8,254 nucleotides of DNA from DATLZB01 sp035574175. Lineage in GTDB: Bacteria; Pseudomonadota; Alphaproteobacteria; Rhizobiales; Hyphomicrobiaceae. Below the pieces are notes generated by a model, which worked only from the letters and a program-made list of their open reading frames with translations, searched no databases and was not told where the DNA came from. The stretch's first letter is position 1; every line of letters begins with the position of its first letter. Below, in pieces: positions 1-5,252 of the stretch. The stretch lies in the NCBI GenBank assembly GCA_035574175.1, contig DATLZB010000104.1:1-8254 (forward strand). The letters are read 5' to 3'. A program made the position numbers and the translations under genes.

Positions 1-83
1 AGGCGGGGCCGGCCCTTGGCCGCTGCCTTGACTGCGTGCCGCACCCGCCGTGTGCGTCGCTCCGACTGGGTAAGCTTGCCCAT
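1..83 (-). CDS. rplR: 50S ribosomal protein L18, N-terminal part (partial)
   Basis: Only the first 27 codons are inside the window. They read MGKLTQSERRTRRVRHAVKA followed by AAKGRPR. The Arg-rich N-terminus with RRxRRVRH and the GRPR motif match the start of L18, a 5S rRNA binding protein that works with L5 in the central protuberance. The position right after rplF, 10 nt downstream, is the standard one for rplR. The ATG at 83 has GGGCAGGG upstream, a moderate ribosome binding site. The short visible part is enough for the call given the operon order; the C-terminal RNA-binding domain is outside the window. Confidence 0.93.
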   Translation of the reverse strand, partial: MGKLTQSERRTRRVRHAVKAAAKGRPR

Positions 84-93
84 GAGCCCTGCC

Positions 94-636
94 CTACTTC
101 TTCTTGCCTTCCTTGCGCAGCACGTATTCACCCTGATAGCGGATGCCCTTGCCCTGGTAGGGCTCGGGGGGGCGAAACGCGCGGATTTCCGCCGCCACCT
201 GCCCGACCAGCTGCTTGTCGATGCCCGAGACGGTGACGATCTCCTGCTTGGCGCCCGACACCTTCACCTCCACCCCTTTGGGGATCGGGTGCAGGATGTC
301 GTGACTGAACCCGACCTGCAGCTGCAGTTGGTCCTTGCCCTTCATCGCCGCGCGGAATCCAACGCCCTGGATCTCGAGAGTGTGCGAGTAGCCCTCGGTC
401 ACTCCCTTAATCAGGTTGGCGATCATCGTGCGCGACATGCCCCACATGGCACGTGCCTGCTTGCTCTCTTCGGCCGGGGTGACCGCGATGCCCGCTGCTG
501 TCTTCTCGACATCGACCTGCGCCGGCGCCGTGAAGGAAAGCTCTCCCTTGGGCCCCTTCACCTTGACCGTCTTTCCCTCGACCGAAACGGTGACGCCCGA
601 GGGCACGGCGACTGGCTTCCTTCCGATCCGCGACAT
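94..636 (-). CDS. rplF: 50S ribosomal protein L6
   Basis: L6 is made of two related RNA-binding domains and lies near the sarcin-ricin loop and the L7/L12 stalk base. The 180-residue product starts MSRIGRKPVAVPSGV and runs through VKVKGPKGELSF, the linker MSRTMIANLIKGVTEGY, the second domain EIQGVGFRAAMKG, VSGIDKQLVGQVAAEIRAFR and the family signature PEPYQGKGIRY (residues 157-167). It ends in a Lys-rich tail. Size is typical. The gap to rpsH is 28 nt; two purine-rich stretches, GAGGA and AGGAAG, precede the ATG. The stop is TAG and rplR starts 10 nt later. Confidence 0.98.
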   Translation of the reverse strand: MSRIGRKPVAVPSGVTVSVEGKTVKVKGPKGELSFTAPAQVDVEKTAAGIAVTPAEESKQARAMWGMSRTMIANLIKGVTEGYSHTLEIQGVGFRAAMKGKDQLQLQVGFSHDILHPIPKGVEVKVSGAKQEIVTVSGIDKQLVGQVAAEIRAFRPPEPYQGKGIRYQGEYVLRKEGKKK

Positions 637-664
637 CGCTTCCTATCCTCTGCCGGCGAACGCC

Positions 665-1063
665 TTAAAACACGTTGCAGAGCACTTCGCCGCCGACGTT
701 CTCTTCGCGCGCCCTCCAGTCGGGCATCACGCCCTTGGGCGTCGACAGGATCGCCACCCCGAGGCCGTTGGCGACCGCGCGCAGCCCCTTCACGGGCGCG
801 TAGACTCTCCGCCCTGGCGTCGATATGCGCTCGATCTGCCGGATTGCCGGCTGGCCGTTCGAGTACTTGAGCTCGATCTCGAGCTCCGACTTGCCGTTCT
901 TGTGTTCGATCCTCGTGTAGCCCCGTATGTAGCCCTCCTCCGCCAGCACGTCGAGCACGCGGGCGCGCAAGTTGGACGCAGGCGTGGAGACCTTCGGTCG
1001 CCGCCGCATCTGTGCATTGCGGATCCGGGTGAGCATGTCGCCCAAAGGATCGTTCACTGCCAT
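665..1063 (-). CDS. rpsH: 30S ribosomal protein S8
   Basis: S8 binds helix 21 of 16S rRNA and is central to assembly of the 30S platform; in E. coli it also represses the spc operon by binding its mRNA near the start of rplE. The 132-residue protein begins MAVNDPLGDMLTRIRNAQ. It contains STPASNLRARVLDVLAEEGYIRGY, the strand GKSELEIELKYSNGQP, STPGRRVYAPV, and the C-terminal RNA-binding signature GVAILSTPKGVMPDWRAR (residues 102-119), then NVGGEVLCNVF. It starts 15 nt after rpsN, with AAGGAAG 6 nt from the ATG. I could not identify an S8-like operator at the rplX-rplE junction by eye. Confidence 0.98.
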   Translation of the reverse strand: MAVNDPLGDMLTRIRNAQMRRRPKVSTPASNLRARVLDVLAEEGYIRGYTRIEHKNGKSELEIELKYSNGQPAIRQIERISTPGRRVYAPVKGLRAVANGLGVAILSTPKGVMPDWRAREENVGGEVLCNVF

Positions 1064-1078
1064 CTGGCACTTCCTTTT

Positions 1079-1384
1079 TTACCAGCTCGCCTTGACCATG
1101 CCCGGGATCAGCCCCTGCGCCGCCAGCTCTCTAAGCTTGTTGCGCGAGAGGCGGACCTTGCGATAGTAGCCGCGCGCCCGACCGGTGATCTCGCACCTGT
1201 TGCGGACCCGCGTCTTGGACGAGTTGCGCGGCAGCTCGGCAAGCTTGATCTGTGCCCTGAAGCGCTCGTCCATCGGCTTGCTGCGGTCCGACACGATCGC
1301 CTTCAGCTTGGCGCGTTTGGCCGCAAACCTCGCCACCAGCCGCCGGCGCCGCTTGTTCTTTTCGATCGAGCTCGTCTTTGCCAT
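1079..1384 (-). CDS. rpsN: 30S ribosomal protein S14, zinc-independent form
   Basis: S14 lies in the 30S head with S3, S10 and S19 and is needed for tRNA binding. The 101-residue length and single cysteine (Cys64 in RNRCEITGR) identify the long, zinc-independent class; the short zinc form of about 61 residues carries two CxxC pairs, absent here. Sequence marks are the N-terminal MAKTSSIEKNKRRRRLV, the signature VRNRCEITGRARGYYRKVRLS (residues 60-80) and the C-terminal LRELAAQGLIPGMVKASW. It begins 32 nt after rplE, with GGAGGA 6 nt before the ATG. Confidence 0.98.
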   Translation of the reverse strand: MAKTSSIEKNKRRRRLVARFAAKRAKLKAIVSDRSKPMDERFRAQIKLAELPRNSSKTRVRNRCEITGRARGYYRKVRLSRNKLRELAAQGLIPGMVKASW

Positions 1385-1416
1385 GAGGGATCCTCCGAAA
1401 CCTGCTCGCGTGCCCG

Positions 1417-2145
1417 CTAGCTGCGGAACGGAAAGTTGAAGGCCCGGAGCAGCTCGCGTGCCTCATCGTCGCTGCGCGCGGTCGTACACACGATGACGTC
1501 CATGCCCCAGATCTGATCGACCTTGTCGTAGTCGATCTCCGGGAACACGATGTGCTCCTTGAGACCCAGCGCGTAGTTGCCGCGTCCGTCGAAGCTCTTG
1601 GGACTGAGGCCGCGGAAGTCCTTGACTCGTGGCAGCGCGATGGTGACCAGCCGGTCCAGGAACTCGTACATGCGGTAGCCCCTGAGCGTGACCTTGGCCC
1701 CGAGCGGCATGCCCTCTCGCACCTTGTAGGTTGCGACCGACTTCCTCGCCCGCGTCGTTACCGGCTTTTGGCCGGCGATCAGTGCGAGGTCGGCAGCAGC
1801 GTTCTCCACCTTCTTGCGGTCGTTGACGGCCTCGCCGATGCCCATGTTGAGCACGATCTTCTCGAGTCTCGGCACCTGCATGACATTGGTGTAAGAGAAC
1901 TTCCTGGCAAGCTCCGGCCGCACCACGTTCTCGTAGTGCGCCTTCATGCGCGGCACGTAACCCTTGGGCCGGCCAAACGAACGCACGGCCTCGGCCTGCT
2001 TGCCCTTGGCGGCCGCCGGTCCACCCTCGCCTTTGCTTCCCTTGGCGGCTGCCGGGGCACCGCCTTTCGCCTTGGCTTTGCCCTTGGGCCTGCCGTCGCC
2101 GGCGGACGGCTTTCTGGCAGCCTTTTCGCCTTCGCTCTCCGCCAT
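1417..2145 (-). CDS. rplE: 50S ribosomal protein L5 with long N-terminal extension
   Basis: L5 binds 5S rRNA, forms part of the central protuberance and contacts P-site tRNA. From about Tyr63 the 242-residue protein is ordinary L5: GYVPRMKAHYENVV, VMQVPRLEKIVLNMGIGEAVNDR (89-111), GQKPVTTRARKSVATYKVREG, KVTLRGYRMYEFLDRL, DFRGLSPKSFDGRGNYALG, FPEIDYDKVD and FNFPFRS at the end. E. coli L5 has 179 residues, so about 62 are extra. The extension is low-complexity: Ala, Gly and Lys make up 37 of the first 60 residues, with an imperfect repeat GGAPAAAKGSKGE / GGPAAAKGKQAE. The chosen ATG is only 3 nt after rplX with AGAGGAAG upstream, matching the tight packing of the operon; starting at the core would leave about 170-200 nt unused. 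A later GTG (Val54) or ATG (Met67) cannot be fully excluded. The core call is secure; the extension is well supported. Confidence 0.95.
   Translation of the reverse strand: MAESEGEKAARKPSAGDGRPKGKAKAKGGAPAAAKGSKGEGGPAAAKGKQAEAVRSFGRPKGYVPRMKAHYENVVRPELARKFSYTNVMQVPRLEKIVLNMGIGEAVNDRKKVENAAADLALIAGQKPVTTRARKSVATYKVREGMPLGAKVTLRGYRMYEFLDRLVTIALPRVKDFRGLSPKSFDGRGNYALGLKEHIVFPEIDYDKVDQIWGMDVIVCTTARSDDEARELLRAFNFPFRS
1990..2064 (-). repeat. Imperfect tandem repeat in the L5 N-terminal extension
   Basis: Residues 28-40 (GGAPAAAKGSKGE) and 41-52 (GGPAAAKGKQAE) of L5 are two adjacent copies of one unit with a single-residue length difference. The DNA copies are also alike, both holding the plus-strand core CCTTGGCGGC or CCTTGGCGGCTGCC. 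This suggests the extension grew partly by local duplication or slippage in GC-rich sequence. Confidence 0.65.
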
Positions 2146-2148
2146 GAC

Positions 2149-2475
2149 CTACTTCCTCTCCGGGATGACCTCGCCCGAACGCTTGGCGTAACGGACCTTC
2201 CTGCCATCCTCCAGAATGCGGAAACCGACCCGTGTCGGCTTGCCGTCCTTTGGATCCTCGAGCGCCAAATTGGAGATGTGAATCGGCGCCTCCTTGGAGA
2301 TGATGCCGCCTTCCTGCGCAGCGGTCTGCCGCTGGTGTCGGCGCACGATGTTGACGCCGCGCACCAGCGCCCGGTTCTCCTTTGGCCTGACCTCGATGAC
2401 TTCGCCCTGCTTGCCCTTGTCGCGGCCGCTGAGCACGATCACCCTGTCGCCCTTCTTGATCTTGAGAGAGGCCAT
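2149..2475 (-). CDS. rplX: 50S ribosomal protein L24
   Basis: L24 is one of the two assembly-initiator proteins of the 50S subunit and also lies near the tunnel exit. The 108-residue product has an N-terminal KOW motif (KKGDRVIVLSGRDKGKQGEV, about residues 7-26), then RALVRGVNIVRRHQRQTAAQEGG, IHISNLAL and the C-terminal TRVGFRILEDGRKVRYAKRSGE. The ATG at 2475 is the family start and has GGAGG 7 nt upstream, lying inside the last codons of rplN. A longer frame running upstream from it overlaps rplN and is not real. The TAG stop is 3 nt from the rplE start, and the last codons (Glu-Arg-Lys) carry the rplE Shine-Dalgarno. Confidence 0.97.
   Translation of the reverse strand: MASLKIKKGDRVIVLSGRDKGKQGEVIEVRPKENRALVRGVNIVRRHQRQTAAQEGGIISKEAPIHISNLALEDPKDGKPTRVGFRILEDGRKVRYAKRSGEVIPERK
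2152..2159 (-). promoter_or_regulatory. Ribosome binding site that supports the extended rplE start
   Basis: The minus strand reads AGAGGAAG, embedded in the last codons of rplX, with a 6-nt spacer to the rplE ATG at 2145. Its presence at normal spacing is the main reason to accept the long N-terminus of L5. Confidence 0.75.
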
Positions 2476-2843
2476 CACAGCACCTCCGGCGCGAGCGACA
2501 CGATCTTCATGTGGTTCTTGGCTCTCAGCTCGCGCGTGACTGGGCCGAAGATGCGCGAGCCGATCGGCTCGTTCTGCGGGTTGATCAGCACCGCGGCATT
2601 GCGGTCGAAGCGGATGATGGAGCCGTCGGGCCGCCGCACCCCGTGCGCCGTGCGCACGATCACCGCCTTCATGATCTGACCCTTCTTGACGCGCCCGCGC
2701 GGAATCGCCTCCTTTACCGTCACCACGATCGTGTCGCCAATGGTGGCGTACTTGCGCTTGGAGCCGCCCAGCACCTTGATGCACTGCACGCTGCGGGCAC
2801 CCGAGTTGTCGGCGACGTCGAGGTTTGTCTCCGCCTGAATCAT
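2475..2843 (-). CDS. rplN: 50S ribosomal protein L14
   Basis: L14 forms part of the 50S interface (bridge B8) and is the docking site of the silencing factor RsfS. This 122-residue protein is the standard length. It begins MIQAETNLDVADNSGAR and includes KRKYATIGDTIVVTVKEAIP, the signature region KAVIVRTAHGVRRPDGSIIRFD (residues 59-80), NAAVLINPQNEPIGSRIFGPV and a short C-terminus ending SLAPEVL. By gene order it is the first gene of the spc operon, but only 11 nt separate it from rpsQ and no promoter is visible there, so in this genome S10 and spc look like one transcription unit. AGAGGTG precedes the ATG. Its TGA stop overlaps the rplX start by one base (TGATG). Confidence 0.98.
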   Translation of the reverse strand: MIQAETNLDVADNSGARSVQCIKVLGGSKRKYATIGDTIVVTVKEAIPRGRVKKGQIMKAVIVRTAHGVRRPDGSIIRFDRNAAVLINPQNEPIGSRIFGPVTRELRAKNHMKIVSLAPEVL

Positions 2844-2854
2844 CTCATCACCTC

Positions 2855-3094
2855 TTAGCGCTTGACCTCGCCGAGCACGACCCAGCGCTTGTTCTTGGAG
2901 ATCGGGCGGCTTTCCTCGATGCGGACGACGTCGCCCACCTTGAACGCATTGGCTTCATCGTGCGCGTGGTACTTCTTCGATCGCCGCACGGTCTTCCGCA
3001 GCAGCGGATGCGTGTAGCGCCGCTCGACCTCGACCACCACGGTCTTGTTGTTCTTGTCCGACACCACGACACCCTGCAGCACGCGCTTCGGCAT
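2855..3094 (-). CDS. rpsQ: 30S ribosomal protein S17
   Basis: S17 is a primary 16S rRNA binding protein with an OB fold that helps fold the 5' domain. The 79-residue protein begins MPKRVLQGVVVSDKNNKTVVV, followed by VERRYTHPLLRKTVRRSKKYHAHDE and the signature FKVGDVVRIEESRPISKNKRW (residues 51-71). Length is usual for alphaproteobacteria. The ATG is 12 nt after rpmC; GAGGAG overlapping the rpmC TGA is its ribosome binding site. Confidence 0.98.
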   Translation of the reverse strand: MPKRVLQGVVVSDKNNKTVVVEVERRYTHPLLRKTVRRSKKYHAHDEANAFKVGDVVRIEESRPISKNKRWVVLGEVKR

Positions 3095-3106
3095 GACCCT
3101 TGCTCC

Positions 3107-3316
3107 TCAACCCTTGCCGGCGGTCGCCGCCGCCTTCCTCTGGCGCGTGATCGTCTTGATCCGGGCGATGTCCCTGCGCACCTGGCGCACCCGTGCCACG
3201 TTCTCAAGCTGCCCCGAGGCCTGCTGGAAGCGCAGGTTGAACTGTTCCTTCTTCAGCTTGAGGAGCGCCTCCTCGAGCTGATCGAGCGACATTTCCCTGA
3301 CCTCTGACGCCTTCAT
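3107..3316 (-). CDS. rpmC: 50S ribosomal protein L29
   Basis: L29 is a small two-helix protein at the tunnel exit, next to L23, where it forms part of the platform for nascent-chain factors. The 69-residue frame starts MKASEVREMSLDQLEEAL. It contains KLKKEQFNLRFQQASGQLEN (residues 20-39) and the family signature RVRQVRRDIARIKTI (42-56), with a short basic and Ala-rich tail. The ATG at 3316 gives the normal N-terminus; a longer open frame reaching 3550 runs into rplP and is an extension artefact. The ribosome binding site is weak (AGG with a 10-nt spacer), 14 nt after the rplP stop, so expression may rely on coupling. Confidence 0.97.
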   Translation of the reverse strand: MKASEVREMSLDQLEEALLKLKKEQFNLRFQQASGQLENVARVRQVRRDIARIKTITRQRKAAATAGKG

Positions 3317-3330
3317 TGATTCAAAACCTG

Positions 3331-3741
3331 TCACCTTGTGCGCATCACGATGCGCGTCTTGATCGGCAGCTTGGCCGCGCCGAGCGCGAGCGCCTCGCGC
3401 GCCACCTGGTCGGTGACGCCGTCGAGCTCGAACATGATCCGTCCCGGCTTGACGCGTGCCACCCACAGCTCGGGCGCCCCCTTGCCCGACCCCATCCGCA
3501 CCTCGGCCGGCTTCTTGGTGACCGGAATATCGGGAAAGAGCCTGATCCACACCCGACCGGCCCGCTTCATGTGGCGCGTGATGGCCCTCCGCGCCGCCTC
3601 GATCTGGCGTGCAGTGATGCGATCCGGTTCCAGCGCCTTAAGCCCGTAGGAACCGAAATTGAGCGTGGTGGCAGCGGCGGACTGGCCGTGGATGCGGCCC
3701 TTGAATGCCTTGCGGTACTTGGTGCGTTTAGGTTGCAGCAT
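3331..3741 (-). CDS. rplP: 50S ribosomal protein L16
   Basis: L16 is a late-assembling 50S protein near the A-site tRNA elbow and organises the tRNA binding surface. The 136-residue protein starts MLQPKRTKYRKAFKGR. It shows LTARQIEAARR in the slightly altered form RITARQIEAARRAITRH (residues 41-57), WIRLFPDIPVTKKP, then VRMGSGKGAPELWVA. Arg82 in that last motif corresponds to the arginine hydroxylated in E. coli L16 (Arg81). It ends LGAAKLPIKTRIV. The length equals the E. coli protein. The gap to rpsC is 21 nt, with only a moderate purine-rich ribosome binding site (AGGG farther out, GAGAGAG next to the ATG). Confidence 0.98.
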   Translation of the reverse strand: MLQPKRTKYRKAFKGRIHGQSAAATTLNFGSYGLKALEPDRITARQIEAARRAITRHMKRAGRVWIRLFPDIPVTKKPAEVRMGSGKGAPELWVARVKPGRIMFELDGVTDQVAREALALGAAKLPIKTRIVMRTR

Positions 3742-3762
3742 CTCTCTCTACCCTGGCCCCAT

Positions 3763-4500
3763 TCAGGCGCGTTCGGCGACCCGCTCGGAGCGCTCCCGGG
3801 CCTGGTCGCGCCGCCGCCCGCCGCCGCCCTCCTGCAGCTCGGCCGCCCGCTTCTCCGATGCCATCGGGTCGTGCTCCATGATCTCACCCTTGAACACCCA
3901 GACCTTGACGCCGATGACGCCGTAGGCGGTGCGCGCTAGCCCGTAGCCGAAATCGATGTCCGCTCTGAGCGTGTGCAGGGGCACGCGCCCCTCGCGGTAC
4001 CACTCGGTGCGCGCGATCTCGGCACCTCCGAGCCGGCCCGCCACGTTGATGCGGATGCCCTGCGCGCCGAGGCGCAGTGCCGACTGCACCGAGCGCTTCA
4101 TGGCGCGGCGGAACGCCACCCGCCGCTCGAGCTGCTGCGCGATCGCCTCGGCGATCAGTGTGGCGTCGACCTCCGGCTTTCTCACCTCGACGACGTTGAG
4201 GTGGACCTCCGACTGCGTCAGGCGGGCAAGCTCGTTCTTCAGCTTCTCGATGTCGGCGCCCTTCTTGCCGATCAGGACGCCGGGCCTGGCGGTGTGGATG
4301 GTGATGCGGCACTTCTTATGCGGACGCTCGATCACCACCTTGGAGATCCCCGCCTGCCGCTGCATCTTCATGATGTGCTCGCGGATCGCCACGTCCTCGT
4401 GCAACAGTCGTCCATACTCGCCGCGGCTGGCAAACCACCGACTGTCCCAGGTCCTGTTTATGCCGACCCGCATGCCGACGGGGTTGACCTTCTGACCCAT
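3763..4500 (-). CDS. rpsC: 30S ribosomal protein S3
   Basis: S3 lines the mRNA entry channel of the 30S head and takes part in unwinding mRNA. The 245-residue product begins MGQKVNPVGMRVGINR, as the family does. A KH domain follows, with the GKKG RNA-binding loop at residues 78-81 (ARPGVLIGKKGADIEKLK). Arg131, Arg132 and Lys135 in FRRAMKRSVQ match the residues required for ribosomal helicase activity in E. coli, in the same positions. The C-terminal domain has GRLGGAEIARTEWYREGRVP and GVIGVKVWVFKGE. A basic, Gly/Arg/Glu-rich tail (from about residue 222) extends it slightly past the 233 residues of E. coli S3; such tails vary between lineages. It begins 5 nt after rplV and is followed 21 nt later by rplP. 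Confidence 0.98.
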   Translation of the reverse strand: MGQKVNPVGMRVGINRTWDSRWFASRGEYGRLLHEDVAIREHIMKMQRQAGISKVVIERPHKKCRITIHTARPGVLIGKKGADIEKLKNELARLTQSEVHLNVVEVRKPEVDATLIAEAIAQQLERRVAFRRAMKRSVQSALRLGAQGIRINVAGRLGGAEIARTEWYREGRVPLHTLRADIDFGYGLARTAYGVIGVKVWVFKGEIMEHDPMASEKRAAELQEGGGGRRRDQARERSERVAERA

Positions 4501-4505
4501 GGCTT

Positions 4506-4934
4506 TCAGTCCTCCTTCGCCGCGGCGTCAGCCTCGGGCTCGTCGCCGCCGGTTTCTCGGTTGGCGCGCTCCTCGCGCACGATGACCGTGATCTGCGAGA
4601 ACGGCTTCAGAATGCGCGCGCTACGACCGCGGCCGCGCGCATGAAACCGCTTGAGCACGAGGTTCTTGCCGACGTAGGCCTCCGCCACCACGAGGTCGTC
4701 GACGTCGAGCCCGTGATTGTTCTCTGCGTTGGCCACCGCCGACATCACGCACTTGCGCACGTCCTGCGCAATCCGCTTGCGCGAAAACTCGAGGTCGGCC
4801 AGCGCCGCGTTGACCTTCTTGCCGCGGATCAGGCCGGCCACTAGGTTGAGCTTCTGCGGCGACACGCGCAGATTTCGCGCCACCGCCTTGGCGGCGGTCT
4901 CCGGCAGGCTGCGCTGGCGCTTCGGTTTACCCAT
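4506..4934 (-). CDS. rplV: 50S ribosomal protein L22 with acidic C-terminal tail
   Basis: L22 binds all domains of 23S rRNA and sends a beta-hairpin into the peptide exit tunnel opposite L4. In this 142-residue protein the core motifs are RNLRVSPQKLNLVAGLIRGKK (residues 20-40, highly typical), FSRKRIAQDVRKC, ANAENNHGLDVDDL, and the tunnel hairpin LKRFHARGRGRSARILK (94-110). The fold ends near residue 121. Beyond it lies a charged tail, rich in Glu, Asp and Ala, of about 20 residues. E. coli L22 has 110 residues, so this one is long; part of the excess is N-terminal (PKRQRSLPET) and part is this tail. The ATG lies 13 nt after rpsS, preceded by AGGGGA. The last codons double as the Shine-Dalgarno of rpsC. 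Confidence 0.97.
   Translation of the reverse strand: MGKPKRQRSLPETAAKAVARNLRVSPQKLNLVAGLIRGKKVNAALADLEFSRKRIAQDVRKCVMSAVANAENNHGLDVDDLVVAEAYVGKNLVLKRFHARGRGRSARILKPFSQITVIVREERANRETGGDEPEADAAAKED
4511..4517 (-). promoter_or_regulatory. Full-consensus Shine-Dalgarno of rpsC inside the rplV coding end
   Basis: The minus strand reads AAGGAGG, complementary to the 16S rRNA 3' end over seven bases, with a 10-nt spacer to the rpsC ATG at 4500. It lies within the Lys-Glu-Asp codons that end rplV, so those codons are under a second constraint. Confidence 0.8.
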
Positions 4935-4947
4935 CGCTCGTCCCCTG

Positions 4948-5229
4948 TCAGGCCTTCTTGACCGCTTTCCTGTCGCCGCTGTGGGCGATGAAGGTGCGGG
5001 TTGGCGCGAACTCGCCGAACTTGTGCCCGATCATGTCCTCGTTGACCGACACCGGGATGTGCTTGCGTCCGTTGTAGACGCCGAACGTCAGCCCGACGAA
5101 CTGCGGCAGGATGGTCGAGCGCCGGCTCCAGATCTTGATGATCTCGTTGCGGCCCGATGCGCGCGCCTTCTCGGCCTTCTTCAACAGATAGCCGTCGACG
5201 AAGGGGCCCTTCCAGACTGATCGTGCCAA
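4948..5229 (-). CDS. rpsS: 30S ribosomal protein S19, TTG start
   Basis: S19 sits in the head of the 30S subunit and pairs with S13 to contact tRNA and the 50S bridge. The 93-residue product reads MARSVWKGPFVDGYLLKK, then the family signature at residues 38-60 (STILPQFVGLTFGVYNGRKH), then GHKFGEFAPTRTF and a basic tail ending KKA. The start is a TTG at 5229: ARSVWKGPF is the normal S19 N-terminus, AAGGAG lies 8 nt upstream of the TTG, and the first in-frame ATG downstream is within the MIGHKFG region, far too late. A longer frame that continues upstream to 5565 overlaps rplB and has no L2- or S19-like sequence, so it is not used. The gap to rplB is 23 nt. Confidence 0.97.
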   Translation of the reverse strand: MARSVWKGPFVDGYLLKKAEKARASGRNEIIKIWSRRSTILPQFVGLTFGVYNGRKHIPVSVNEDMIGHKFGEFAPTRTFIAHSGDRKAVKKA

Positions 5230-5237
5230 GCGAGTTG

Positions 5238-5243
5238 CTCCTT
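5238..5243 (-). promoter_or_regulatory. Ribosome binding site that supports the rpsS TTG start
   Basis: The minus strand reads AAGGAG with an 8-nt spacer to the TTG at 5229. It lies in the 23-nt gap after the rplB stop. The strong match to the anti-Shine-Dalgarno sequence supports use of the non-ATG start. Confidence 0.8.
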
Positions 5244-5252
5244 GAGATTGCG

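Noticed and set aside
416..1420. Plus-strand open frame of 334 codons opposite rplF, rpsH and rpsN.
   Set aside because: It spans three real genes and their junctions on the other strand; no family resemblance.
1552..2679. Long plus-strand open frame (375 codons), opposite rplE, rplX and rplN.
   Set aside because: It is antisense to three certain ribosomal genes, crosses their junctions, has low-complexity Leu/Arg/His-rich sequence typical of GC-rich shadow frames, and shows no recognisable domain.
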